A stretch of DNA of 64,000 nt from Siphonodentalium dalli (GCA_032622095.1 CP136063.1:40586106-40650105), one strand, 5' to 3'. Shown: positions 47,740 to 58,870, counted from the stretch's first letter. Notes: generated by a model from the sequence alone, not told the origin. Numbers and translations: made by a program.

Positions 47740-48020
47740 TAATATGGATTCACCATAGTGACATCTAAATGAGAGATTACCCCATCAAAAATCTGGTAAA
47801 AAAACATGGCTGCCAATGGCCATCTTGTTTTTACTCTTTGTTTGACTAAATCCTTTAGCACACCCTACATGTAACATCTCTCATCTGATCGTCACCAAAC
47901 TTCATACCGGTATGGATCTTCAGGGTCACATCTTGATGGCAGCTATCCCATTTTTTCCGAATTTTGTTTAAAAAACATGGCTACCAGCAGCCATACTGGA
48001 TTTCAAATTTGAATCAATCG
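47740..48020. repeat. Two diverged units of the ~162-bp satellite
   Basis: 'aaaaaacatggctgccaatggccatcttg' at about 47798 and 'aaaaaacatggctaccagcagccat' at about 47971, with 'gactaaatcctttagcacac' between. A single inverted unit lies at 49660-49765. Confidence 0.75.
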
Positions 48021-50813
48021 GCACACCATGAAGCTCACAATTATTGGTGAAATGTTTTGAAAATTTAAGGGTACATTACTACATGTATGTTTGCAGGCCT
48101 TTAGATTAGGCTAATTTGGGGACATTTTGGGGGACCGAGGTGGTGGGTTTGCGAGGAGGGGGGGGGGTACCCCCTAGTGACTATTGGGGGTACAGGGTTT
48201 TCCCCGGGGAGAATTTTTTTTAAAGTGAGCCTAAAATGGGGGCTGTCTGGTTGTTTATGAAGCATATGAAAGGTGGCCCCCATATCATTTCCTGGCAACT
48301 TGGGCTTGTTTCAGCATTCAGCAAGTTCTATTACCCTTACATTTTCAAGTTTTGTAGGTCACAATTTATTGAATATTGGGCAATTTTGCATAATTCCAGC
48401 ACCTTTCCAGTTTGGGTGGGTCGGCTTCGGTGCTGGTATTCCAGTCCCTATGTTGTTAGTTTGATTTAAAATTTGGGAAAGTCGAAAAATTATTAAAACA
48501 AAAAAACAGCGGTGTTTGAACAGGATGTCAATACATTAGCTGACAGTGACACTCAAAAATCTTGGCGCAAATGCTGAGCTGCTTTTTTGTCCATAGTAGT
48601 TAGTACCGTGTATAATATTGTTACTTCATTTTCAGGATTTCCAAATTAAACCAATGGAACTTTGGGAGCGCTTTGTTGGGTTTGAGTTTCTGGGTCAATA
48701 ACAATGGCTGCATAATTAAGGAGACACACGTCTATGTATTTCATGTTTAAATAGTAGTTGTATCAGTGTATACTATATGTACATTGTTGTTTATTATTGG
48801 GGGGGGTGGTGTCTGGGTTGGTCAGTTGTCCAATGTGGCGACCTCTGTCCAACTTCTTGCCTGAAGAAAACTTTCCGATCGGCGGAGTACATATGATATG
48901 TGCAGACGGTGCATCGTGACTACCTATTGTAGGTGACTAACCATAGATCACATAGTTTCCATCAACAACAAATGATCTGGCCTCATTGTTATATCGCCTC
49001 AGTTGTGGAAAGCAACAAAACCCCAAAAAATATACTCAATGTTGATACTGCCTTTCATTTATTTATTTTATATTTGTGGTTTTACGTGGCTTCCTACAAT
49101 TAAGCGATATCACAGCTAAGGCAGATTAATTGTTGGTAGAGGAAAACATGTGTGCTACACTTAGTTGTGTACAATTCAGTACTTAAAAAAAAATTAAGTG
49201 ATTTATGCACCATCTGCTCTCATGTTACAAATCACTGACCACTGTGAAGGTAGCCCATGTTTCCTCTGTTAATATTCCCATGTTATTATACTAGTAATTA
49301 GATGAAGGTAGCCGGTGTTTCCTGTCCTTCCCATGTTATTATCATTAGATGAAGGTACACCGGTAGTCCATGTTCCCTCTGTTCCTCCCATGTTATTATC
49401 ATATTATGCCTATGGGGGTCGGGCAGGGGGGGGGGGTATTTTTTACGGGCACTTATGCGGGGGTGGGTCACTGGATGGGTGGTTTGGTCGATGGGACTAA
49501 CAAACAATTTTTTCTGCAACTCAGAACTTTTTTTCCTGCAAGTTTTTTTGACTGTTTTTTTCAATGAATTTGGCTTAAAACACCTTAGAATAAGAGAAAT
49601 AATGTAATTCTAACTGCTAAACTGACTGCAGGCAGTTATTGTGTTGTATTTTGTTGCAAATTTTGAAATCCAAGATGGCCGCTGGCAGCCATGTTTTTTT
49701 GGCCGAATGGCCCCAAAATGACCCGTTCCTATTTACATGCCAATGTTAACATCCATGACAAATAGTATGGACAGAAATTCATATTCAGCTGCTTTAGTGT
49801 TAAAAGGGGGTGGGTGTCCAAAAATGGTCGGAAAAATTTGGACGCATGGTGGGTGGGGGTCCCAACAAGGGTCGAAAGTAAAAAATCAGCATACGTGCCT
49901 GAAAATGTTTTCTGACCCCCCCCCCCCTCCCCCCCCCCCGGAGAGCATTTACCAGTACAGGTTGTCAAGCGCTCTGTCTGTCCGAGCATATCACCTTGTA
50001 ACTCGGGTGTTGATTATCAGAGTTTGTTATCTTTTGTCGTGGTGAAAGCACAGGTTGGTACCTACATTAGTTAGGCTAATTATTCAAGGTACCGGTATGT
50101 AACTTTGTTCCAAAATTTTGTTGTACGAGAAATGTCGATTTCATGACAATTAGGTGTTGGATATTGATTTTTATCTATAATTGTAGATGTATAGTGCAGA
50201 CATTTAGCACCTGTGGACCTGGTTGAATTTTTCTGTGGTTCGATGGATCACATCCATCCTCAAGCTACTTATGTCATTTACTGGCATTTGTTTATAATGT
50301 GTAGGGGTAGATCGCTTGAGACCCCACCACAGTTCAATTCACACCAGGTTCTCAGCTTCAGATTACGTTGGCCATGTAATTTTACGATTAAACCGTAAAT
50401 TCACATTACGATGATGTTGTAATTTTACGATAGTTTTTCTGTCATAATATTACGATCATTTTGTAAATATACGATCAAATTTGTAAATGTCAGATTACGC
50501 TGATCTCGTAATTTTACGAGTTACTGATGGTCCAATTCCTGCCAACAGTTTCTGTCGTAATATTACAATGAAATTTTTTTGAATGTATGATCATTTACAT
50601 ATACCGGTATGATTTTTGTAATTATGGTTAGATAATCATCAAATCCTACGAAAGATTAACAAGCGGGCGCAAATTACGTTTACGTATCATCATATTATTA
50701 TAATACCATGTATGCTGTAAAGAGTATACTAATATTATACTATGATGATGGTATGAATGCCATATTATCATCAAAGAGTCGAGCGTTTGTTTATATACAG
50801 CGGAAGTAGGGGG
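48021..50813. other. No gene recognised; G/C runs, short repeats, inverted satellite unit
   Basis: G-rich tract at 48150-48170; 'gatgaaggta' repeats with 'cccatgttattat' at 49240-49400; an inverted satellite unit at 49660-49765; C run at 49916-49940; and 50385-50600 rich in short 'attacga(t)' words in both orientations. No supported ORF. Confidence 0.5.
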
Positions 50814-51304
50814 TAACCCAAAATTATGTTATAGTTTGTTTCTTTGCTGATTATTCATGGGGAGGGTCTCTGTAATGATTTCTAGGGTGATGTGGACGTC
50901 TCACCCTTGAGCATTTTGAGAAATCCAAGATGGCGTCCAAGATGGCTACCGGATTTCGGTATTTTATTTAATCGGTTAATAACTTTCTCGAATTGAGGTT
51001 TAATATGTCAATTTATGATAGGAATCTTATACAATATGTGGGTCGAACTATATTGCAAATTTCCGATGCTTGATTATAAAGATGGCCGTAAAAATGTCCG
51101 CCAAATACATGAAAATTGTGCAATGTTGCAATATATAGATTATTACAATAATTTGTTTTATCAAAAATACAAATACAATCCAAAGAAATGAATACAAGGC
51201 CAAAAGAAACCAATACGTCGTCAGTCCCGCGAATTTTAACAAGAAGCGTGTTATTAAATGATACGAATTGACCATACTGCATCCTCTATCTGAAGCATAT
51301 GTTT

Positions 51305-52978
51305 CTAATCAATGTTATTCTCGTTAACATCACAGTGTTTTGTAAACTCGTTAAAACAGTTAAGCGCACCTTGACACGAACAAAATGACGTGCGCGTCAA
51401 ACCAGCACGAAAGCACCCACATCTCTTTGACGAGCCAGGCGAATTGCTGGTGCACGAACACCGTATCAGCTTCAGTATGCTATCCGGGGCCTTTGGTATG
51501 TTGTCGGCAACCGTGGTAGGAACGAGTTCGTCGCCATCTTTAGACCAACCAAAATTTGTTGCCTCCATATCCGGCGGAGATTCGTCTGATGCATATCGCC
51601 AAGTAGCAACTTGAAGGTGAGCACGCTTTATATTTTCAATGAAAGCTTCGGTGGTTGGGGGTAACGAGTTCAATTTTGGAGCACACGCCATTGACCGTCC
51701 AACTTTTAACGACCACATTTTTATTCTTGCTTCTGTTGTGCTCTTACACTTTGGGAGACCATAACACGTCAAAATGAAAGGCAAGACTTCGTCCACTACA
51801 TCATTTATATTTATATGACTATTCCCGAGCATACTCAAAGGGTGCTTTCCACTGCGCAGAGTTTTTAGGGCCGAACACTTCCCAATACCAAAGTATGATG
51901 CAACGGTGTCGCACCCTGTCAATCCGTGCATCGCTAGCAGATCAGGAATAATTTTGCTATGCGTCTGGTAAGTTTTGTTTATGTCGACCGTAGTCCGCCC
52001 TTTAGCTGGGGAAGCCATCAGCACACGTCCAGAAATCTCACCCATGTGCACGAAATGCAGAATCATTATAAATATGTCGGTGTCGTAAGCTAGGATGAGT
52101 GAACATAATGTTGAAATATTTGCTACCTGGTTAATGATGACCGTATCGGCTTCTTCGTGTGTTGACTTGATGTCAATTCGCCGAACTATCAAACCGTTGT
52201 GTATTTCCAGAGGCACTGGATCTTCTCCTGTAATGACCAATTTGTGTTGAGTTTCCCTCCAATCGTCAGCTTGTTTCTGAAGGTCTTGGCAGATAAGATT
52301 AACAAGCTGTGCTTTGTTATGTGTAACAGTAAGAATTACCTTTTGGGATGGCAGTCGGGTAGTTGTCTTCAGTGTGTGCATCCGACTTGCACCTTGGTCT
52401 CGTCCGATTCGCGTAGAACCCTTCGTGCTACCTGTAATGTATCGATCAAATACAAGGTAGACATCTGTGGTCTTCATGTGGTTACGAATGTACAATCTAA
52501 ACCGATTTAAATAATCCTGAACAGCGCCAGGTGATGGCCAGGTGATGACCCAGAGAATAGCGCAACCATCCAGAAATGTTGCTTCAATCGGCATGCGCTC
52601 TGCAGAATGATCAGGTGTATAATCAACTCTAAGAGCATTCTTCAAGTTGGCTTTTGACTTAGATTCCCTTAGATGACCATTTGGCTCGAACATAGAAGCT
52701 GGATATGGAGCGAGTTCGTGAGACAATATGTCATGAATATCTACACTACGGGAGCTGTTATGCAGGCCCATTGCTCTGGCATATATGATTTCGGGGTCAA
52801 ATATTTTCCCATCGTCTATCTTTATATGCTTGCGGGACTGTGCCATTGTATGCACGTCACGGGATATTTTATTGTGGAATCCGTCTGGCCAACTCTTCTC
52901 AAACGCTTGCATTTGCTTCAAACCCAATGCTCTAGAATTGTCAATATTTCCCATTTGGAGAGCTGATATCACAGTCAA
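51305..52978 (-). CDS. XPG/FEN1-like nuclease protein of a DNA transposon
   Basis: A 557-aa ORF. Residues 12-130 form a lead region (ALGLKQMQAFEKSWP, LSHELAPYPASMF, KSKANLKNALRV). Residues 132-375 read as an XPG fold: FLDGCAILW (D137), VYLVFDRY (D177) followed by STKGSTRIGRD, then HEEADTVI (E276, E277, D279), AYDTDIFIMIL (D299, D301) and GLTGCDTVASYFGIGKCSALKTL (D357 plus a helix-hairpin-helix-like GIG). These line up in order with the acidic metal ligands and H2TH region of FEN1/XPG structure-specific endonucleases. A Cys-rich tail (about 505-550: CSC, CGC, CSC, C, C) probably binds zinc. The first 12 codons overlap the end of the upstream ORF in another frame, so the listed Met may not be a real start. 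It is probably the C-terminal half of one protein. Confidence 0.8.
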   Translation of the reverse strand: MTVISALQMGNIDNSRALGLKQMQAFEKSWPDGFHNKISRDVHTMAQSRKHIKIDDGKIFDPEIIYARAMGLHNSSRSVDIHDILSHELAPYPASMFEPNGHLRESKSKANLKNALRVDYTPDHSAERMPIEATFLDGCAILWVITWPSPGAVQDYLNRFRLYIRNHMKTTDVYLVFDRYITGSTKGSTRIGRDQGASRMHTLKTTTRLPSQKVILTVTHNKAQLVNLICQDLQKQADDWRETQHKLVITGEDPVPLEIHNGLIVRRIDIKSTHEEADTVIINQVANISTLCSLILAYDTDIFIMILHFVHMGEISGRVLMASPAKGRTTVDINKTYQTHSKIIPDLLAMHGLTGCDTVASYFGIGKCSALKTLRSGKHPLSMLGNSHININDVVDEVLPFILTCYGLPKCKSTTEARIKMWSLKVGRSMACAPKLNSLPPTTEAFIENIKRAHLQVATWRYASDESPPDMEATNFGWSKDGDELVPTTVADNIPKAPDSILKLIRCSCTSNSPGSSKRCGCFRAGLTRTSFCSCQGALNCFNEFTKHCDVNENNID

Positions 52979-54275
52979 AATTATCGGCTATAATTTGGAT
53001 CATACCATTGGATGCGTCATTTATTCCTTGTTTCGCTGTATCCAATGATGCTGCCATAGCAGCTGATTTTTTTAATCGACGTAGATCGTCGTAACTGCAT
53101 GTAACACGATACTCATACATATTATTAACAATCAGATTGGAATCACGTAAAAGCACGCCAAGTGCTACCTGGAGGTCTGTGGCTTGATTGAGGACGATAC
53201 CTGTGATAATACTGCCAATGAGGAGTGCAGGCAGCGATCTGTCTAGCTTTGTTGATATCGCAGCGAGGAAAGTCATCAATGTGCTGGAAACAGATTCTTC
53301 AATGAATATCCTATCAACATGAATATTGTATTCCGATCTGTTGCTGGTAATGTTCTTGCATTCCTCAACCACATGCTTAGCAACTGTTGTAATATGCGGT
53401 TCTAAATCGTCTCCACTTTCTTCCATTACCAATCTCAAAACATTTGCTGTATTTTGATGGAAAGCTAAGACACTTGCATAACCGACATCAGACAATGTAA
53501 GGATTACGTCACAAAAGTGACGTTTCAGTTCAGTGATCAACTGTGGCCGTGCCAAAACACACCCGTTGTGGGCTTTATATTCGTTGTGCAGTTCAACAGA
53601 ATTCCAAATACGTTTCTTGTTGCTCGCGACTACATTGATGACATGTTGTAAAGCTGTATCCACATGAGCAGTCACTGTGTGTTCAGATTCAGTTGGCGTA
53701 AGGCATCTGTTCTGGACAAATTTTGTCATACAATCCTTATGATAACGCGCATCAACTGCATGAAGGTCACTCAGCGCACGTCCAATCCTACAACGAACCT
53801 CCTGTCCCCAAACATCCCCTCGAGCATCACATTTTTCTAGTAGCTCTATCCTATATGGCTTTCCCTCTTCTGTGTGAGTCCAACGACACATATATGCAGG
53901 GCGCCATCTTCCTGGGTTTTTATTATCCTTATTAACTGTGCACTCTTGTCCACAATACAAACAATGCAATTGGAACTGGAATCCAGAAACCGATCGGCGA
54001 GATCTCTTAGAAGGTATAGCAGGTGATGCGTCCCTTCTTACAACATCCAAGTTGGTTTTTGACGTATATCGAGCAATGCAGTTCCTATGAAAATGAACTT
54101 TTAAGTTTTTATCTTCCAAAAGTCTGTCCTCTAAAATTGCATGTAGGTGATCGTCATAAACTTTACTTGCATTAATAATAGTCAGAATCCTACTTGTATT
54201 AGCATTAACCGAACATAGGTCTGTCGAAATACACCTGTCGCCATACCGAAATTTAAAAATGCACCCTTCCGTCAT
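52941..54275 (-). CDS. Cys-rich N-terminal protein of the XPG-type transposon
   Basis: A 444-aa ORF. Two Cys/His modules are seen: about 20-75 (C..., HFHRNCIARYT) and about 105-190 (LHCLYCGQEC, MCRWTH, then LHAVDARYHKDCMTKF). They resemble the CxxC...HKSC and EARHHRLC modules of the decayed gene at 3229-6330. The middle (about 215-400) is largely helical, without a recognised domain. The end IIADNFDCDISSPNG is a conserved-looking motif followed at once by a stop. The start Met (MTEGC) lies about 500 bp inside the right TIR. The start region is also present at 1181-1232. The ORF overlaps the nuclease ORF by 38 nt in a +1 frame, suggesting one ancestral gene split by an indel or a small deletion. 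Function unknown, presumably DNA end binding. Confidence 0.75.
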   Translation of the reverse strand: MTEGCIFKFRYGDRCISTDLCSVNANTSRILTIINASKVYDDHLHAILEDRLLEDKNLKVHFHRNCIARYTSKTNLDVVRRDASPAIPSKRSRRSVSGFQFQLHCLYCGQECTVNKDNKNPGRWRPAYMCRWTHTEEGKPYRIELLEKCDARGDVWGQEVRCRIGRALSDLHAVDARYHKDCMTKFVQNRCLTPTESEHTVTAHVDTALQHVINVVASNKKRIWNSVELHNEYKAHNGCVLARPQLITELKRHFCDVILTLSDVGYASVLAFHQNTANVLRLVMEESGDDLEPHITTVAKHVVEECKNITSNRSEYNIHVDRIFIEESVSSTLMTFLAAISTKLDRSLPALLIGSIITGIVLNQATDLQVALGVLLRDSNLIVNNMYEYRVTCSYDDLRRLKKSAAMAASLDTAKQGINDASNGMIQIIADNFDCDISSPNGKY

Positions 54276-54906
54276 AGTTCATCTGACATGAGTCTGAAAC
54301 TGAAAGGAAAGACATTAATTTATATACAAACTCCGAAATATATATATCAATCAATTAGTAATTCAGTCATCAACCAAGAGTATAATATGTGACACGAATG
54401 TGATTGCCGAGAAAAATCTCACCTGAAACAACTTAATCGCATTCAAAACAATTGTGACATATACAATAAAATAATGATGTGTTAATGACATAACACTCCA
54501 TAGTTTAATATACATGGGCAACCACATGCAAAATAATCAATTGAGCCACATCATTGCAGCTCCAAACTCAGTTATTTTAGCATATCGTTATATATTTTTT
54601 ATATTTTCACGTATTTGGCGGCCATTTTGGAAGCCATTCTTTACTCATGACACCGACATTCCATATTGGCACTCAGGTAATATATTAGGTTATGTTTAGG
54701 GACCAAATAGCAACCGTATTGTTATTTGGAAAGAAAATATTAGCTTCAAACTAAAACTAGCATATTTTGGCAGCCATCTTGGACGCCATCTTGAATTTCT
54801 CAAATTGCTCAATGGTGAGGGTCCACACCACCCTAGAAAACGTTACAGAGACCATCCCCATGAATAATCAGCAAAGAAACAAACTATAACAGAGAATTTT
54901 GGGTTA

Positions 54907-55956
54907 GGCCAAAATTCGACACTTGACCGCTGGACTACATAGAGAGTGAGCAATAAGCACAGCACTCAACACCGAGGGAATGTGTTTAGGAGACTTATTC
55001 ACAGTGACTCATTCAACACCGAATTATTGAAAGTTGTGGATTAGCTAGCGCTATACTGATACGTTATAAACAATTTGGTGGAATTTCTAACCAAAGTTCA
55101 CTTAATGCGTGGGGTGTATCTGGCGATTAGTGTTTTGGTTAGCTCATACTATTTACATACTGTTTGTTTACATAACATGGGGTTCATTTACATGACTTAG
55201 CCATAGCATTTAATACAACTATTAGTTATTTAAGTCCAGCGTTTAGGTTCATTGTACCTGGGCACATCTGGTGGGCTAACTCCTCATTTTGGAAGATTCG
55301 TCAGGACTCAATATATCAGCCATTTATTAAGGGTATCCTAAACGTGACAGAGTTGAAATTTCTTCCAATAGGGCCGACAATTTATAAAAATAATGAGCTC
55401 AAATTCACTATAAGGTTTGCAAAATGACCACAATGAACCAATACAATATTATAATCATAAAACATAGATCATTTTGAAATTTAAAATGTTGTCTCATCTT
55501 ACAGGAATCTATATAAAATAATTATTCCCATATATTGAGAGGGACCTTGCTTTTTCATTACTTTTCTTGTGTCAGAAATTCACCGTGTAAACTGTAGGCG
55601 TACCCGCTCGATATGCGAAATCCACAACACTCGAAAAATAGGGAACTTCAATTTGTAGTTCACAGATAATAAAATCTGAGAATATATAGTCACCACTATT
55701 TGCCATATTTAAGTACTTTATTTCCAAAACTAACCTTAGAACATCGCTGATTTAAATGACAATTTCCTAGAAAAAAGATATTTGAAGGCAAACTTTGACA
55801 AAATGGATTGTAAATATCACGTGACTAAAAACACGGAATATACTCCGAACGAAATTTCTCACAAGTATGAAATAATTCACTCTTTAAATATGTTTTTGTT
55901 TTTAAACATGGCAAAACACCTAAATATGCATTAGATTGACAACATAGAACACGGTA

Positions 55957-55958
<2 letters not shown>
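54907..55958. other. No feature recognised
   Basis: AT-rich sequence without supported ORFs or obvious repeats. Confidence 0.5.

Positions 55959-56030
<72 letters not shown>
55959..56030. repeat. (TA)n microsatellite, ~70 bp
   Basis: Uninterrupted TA dinucleotides. The length may be unreliable in an assembly. Confidence 0.95.
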
Positions 56031-56036
<6 letters not shown>

Positions 56037-57761
56037 TTAGTCAATAATTTGTATATCTATCAAGTATTATTTTGTTAGAGGGTACGGATTCTCGGTCTTT
56101 CCCAAATCTATTTTTAGTGTTGCACGCGTTTCCCTCATTGCAGAACTTTGCAGATGCAAATTATTCTCATTAAAAGCAATCAAAACAAGGTTACACGCAT
56201 TATACACAGCGGACATAATCCACAACATCTGTTATACATGCAGGTATAGATAACTGCGCAATCGCTCGTCCAAGTTCATTTTTAGGGCTGTTGTATTGTT
56301 CGATCAACTTTCTCAGAAAAACAAAAACATGTCGAAATCTCGTTTTGGTTTCGGTTTGATGGATGACTAAATGAGTTCAAAATATTTTTTTAAACAATAC
56401 TATGGTAATTAAAATATAATTATTTCAAATTACAATATATGCTAGCTTCTTAGTGTTGTTTTTCAACCGTCTGAGGTAATTTCTGTTAGAAAATCTCGGG
56501 AAGTATGAATGTATGCCAGGCCATTTGTGTCAAAATACATCAGTATCACAAGATATGATGCATCTGATATCGTAGGGCATGTTGGAAATATAGCTTACAG
56601 TGTCAGTTTTTGCTTAGTTATGTTATACAGTATCAATTGTGCGTCAGGTATTGTTACAGTACTGGTAAAATAGACAGCCTTATACATCCTAATGATTCAG
56701 CTCACATCATTGCCAACTTGGCTTCTCATACCAAAACATAGTTCCAAAAAGCAAATGGCCACATATTTGTGTTACACTGATGGAGGGTGCCTTCAACTAA
56801 ATGGATTTGTAGCTAAAACAGTGAGTTGTTTTATAAAATGATGGTCCCTCTCCTCATCCTGGAATCCGAATCTATAAGAGGCCACAATAATTATAACTAT
56901 TTTCTTTATTAGTTTTGACTTCTGGTGATTGGCATAATTTCGCTCACTTTCCATTTAATTTTCTCAATAAAATATAACTTTTTAAAATATGGATGTGATC
57001 TAAAAAAAATTGTTCAATCATATTCCTATATCCTTGTGAAATTTCATGTCGATTGGAATCATAGTCTTGTAATGGCTGGCATTTATCTGAGATAGGGGTA
57101 TAAAAACTCATTCGGCCAGCGTTGTCACGTTTAGGATATCCTTAAAGGTTCTTGGTGTGTTTGAGGCAGGTGTATCGGGTGTCCAAGAACGTTCATCTTT
57201 TTCATGTGAATTTCACATTCGAGAGGAAGGAGTCCCAACAAGCTGAGAGCAATGTCCGTTTGTGTGCATTCCGGGAGAGTTTCCATGTGCTGCAAACAAC
57301 AACGGAGTGCTCGTTCTGGGCAGTTCTTCGTCGAGCGGGTATCGGTTGTCATGGGCTCTCCCCCGTTGACAAACTGACTTGAGCATAAAATAACAGAGGA
57401 AGTCTCCCCAATCCACCAAAGTAGACTTATCGGGAAAAAATATATACGACGAAGTTACTGTCGAGTTTGTGACACTAAACTGTCCGGTCTTGTCCACTAA
57501 CGCACAAATAGACTGTGTTGTCGTCTATCGTTTTGTGCATAGTTCTACTAAACAAAACCACATAATGCAACGCATGTGAACTCAACAGATACGGGATTTC
57601 CGTCGTCCTTTGTTTGATAGGTGATGCTTCAAGTGGTTATACTTTGATCGGATATCAGCTATTTTTGACCACCGCGTCACGAGATATACGGCTGATTTAT
57701 ACTACTATATTTATATTACTAATAGTAATATACATGTAGGGCCCACCGGCAGGGCCACACG
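56031..57761. other. Upstream region of the zinc-finger ORF; no gene established
   Basis: 56031-57100 is AT-rich with no ORF. 57120-57500 is richer in GC and has overlapping ORFs of 73-94 aa on both strands (57131-57352 minus, 57152-57382 plus, 57213-57497 minus). None shows a domain I recognise. An upstream exon of the zinc-finger gene could be hidden here. Confidence 0.4.
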
Positions 57762-58496
57762 ATGGGAGATGTCCATGAGGTCGCGTACACGGGGAATAGA
57801 CGACACCATTGTGATATTTGTGGAAAATCGTTCACTCAATCGTGTTATTTGACGATACATAAGAGAATCCATACAGGCGATAAGCCGTACCATTGTGATG
57901 TATGCTCGAAATCATTTATTCGATCGAGCGACTTGGTGAGACATATGATAACCCATACCGGGGATAAGCCTTATCGTTGTGATATATGCGGGAAATCATT
58001 TACTCGATCAAGCAGCTTGGTGATACATAAGAGAATCCACACCGGAGATAAGCCTTACCGTTGTGATATATGTGATAAATCATTTACTCAGTCAAGCAAC
58101 TTAATGATACATAAGAGAATCCACACCGGAGATCTCCCGTATCAATGTGATTTATGCGATAAGTCATTTAGCGTTAGTTGTAACCTGGTGAAACATAAGA
58201 GAATTCACACCGGGGATCAGCCGTATCGGTGCGATTTGTGTGGAAAATCATTCAATAATAGAACTAGCCTGACTACACATACGAAAACACACACCGGGGA
58301 TCGCCCATACGAATGTGATATATGTTATAAATCATTCGCTCAGTCGAGCCACCTGACTATACATGAGAGAATCCACACCGGAGATCGCCCGTACCAATGC
58401 GATTTATGCGGAAAATCATTCAATGTTAGGGGTAACGTGGCGAGTCATAGGAGAGTACATGCGGGAAATCATTTAACCAAACATGCGACTTGGTGA
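57762..58496 (+). CDS. C2H2 zinc-finger protein, 8 fingers
   Basis: A 244-aa plus-strand ORF. After a short head (MGDVHEVAYTGNRRH) come eight complete C2H2 fingers (HCDICGKSFTQSCYLTIHKRIH and so on to QCDLCGKSFNVRGNVASHRRVH) joined by TGDKP, TGDLP, TGDQP and TGDRP linkers. The linker and finger framework differ from the minus-strand arrays (SGERP), so it belongs to another subfamily. It is probably a nuclear DNA-binding protein with no effector domain visible. The first Met is used. 'ccggcag' at about 57745-57751 could be a splice acceptor, so upstream coding exons are possible. The C-terminus (AGNHLTKHATW) is abnormal: it is the next finger (GKSFNQTCDL) read out of frame after an in-repeat deletion. 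Confidence 0.75.
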   Translation: MGDVHEVAYTGNRRHHCDICGKSFTQSCYLTIHKRIHTGDKPYHCDVCSKSFIRSSDLVRHMITHTGDKPYRCDICGKSFTRSSSLVIHKRIHTGDKPYRCDICDKSFTQSSNLMIHKRIHTGDLPYQCDLCDKSFSVSCNLVKHKRIHTGDQPYRCDLCGKSFNNRTSLTTHTKTHTGDRPYECDICYKSFAQSSHLTIHERIHTGDRPYQCDLCGKSFNVRGNVASHRRVHAGNHLTKHATW

Positions 58497-58607
58497 CACA
58501 TACGATAATCCACACCGGAGATACGTTTTACCGTTGTGATGCGAGAAATAATTTACTGTGTGAGGCAGCTTATTTATACATAAGAGAATCCGCACCGGAT
58601 ATAACAC
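58497..58607 (+). pseudogene. Frame-shifted remains of two or three more fingers
   Basis: In the alternative frame from about 58460: GKSFNQTCDLVTHTIIHTGDTFYRCDA, then ARNNLLCEAAYLYIRES. This is finger sequence that lost its linker and cysteines through small deletions. The former gene was longer. Confidence 0.65.
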
Positions 58608-58870
58608 TCTTGCGACTAATGTGTAGGTTTTCTACACAAAATGTGTAGCCCTGCTACACAATCATTATTTATTTTTGATCTTAAACATATTTTTGCAATA
58701 TATGTGTAGTTTTATGTACGTGCACAAATTGTGTAATAATTTTTACACAATAAATGGGTCAACTTCTACACATTTATACTCACTGGTGTGCAGGAAATCA
58801 ACACATACATGTATCGCTTACACATTTTGTGTAGATTCTTACACATATAGATCGTAGACAAGAATGTAAG
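58608..58870. repeat. Cluster of TGTGTA/TACACA words; possible small element
   Basis: About eleven copies of TGTGTA or its complement occur in about 240 bp, often as facing pairs ('atgtgtaggttttctacaca', 'tgtgtaataatttttacaca', 'ttacacattttgtgtag'). The outer ends 'ctcttgcgac' and 'gtagacaagaat' are only weakly inverted. The 60-aa ORF across it is not supported. Confidence 0.55.

Larger units (their letters stand above)
50814..54906 (-). mobile_element. 4.1-kb DNA transposon encoding an XPG/FEN1-like nuclease
   Basis: The left end 'taacccaaaattatgttata' (50814) and the right end (complement ending at 54906) are inverted over about 137 bp (50814-50950 and 54770-54906) with roughly 85-90% identity. 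The two minus-strand ORFs occupy most of the interior. The flanking bases give no clear target duplication. Each TIR ends inward with a pair of AAGATGGCG/AAGATGGCT words (50927-50947, inverted 54772-54792). No DDE-type transposase is visible. My recollection is that the Academ superfamily includes members with an XPG-type nuclease. That is the leading assignment, but it is not proven here. Confidence 0.8.

Noticed and set aside
51013-51282. 75-89 aa minus-strand ORFs between the XPG gene and the left TIR
   Set aside because: Two overlapping frames in the 3' untranslated part of the element; no recognisable domain and no counterpart seen in the other element.
52941-52978. Programmed frameshift between the two XPG-element ORFs
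   Set aside because: No convincing slippery site or pseudoknot is visible and a +1 change would be needed. A simple indel is more likely, so it is listed only as a finding to check.
57131-57497. Overlapping ORFs upstream of the plus-strand zinc-finger gene
   Set aside because: They are on opposite strands, short, and have no KRAB or other effector signature. Kept only as a place where an exon might hide.
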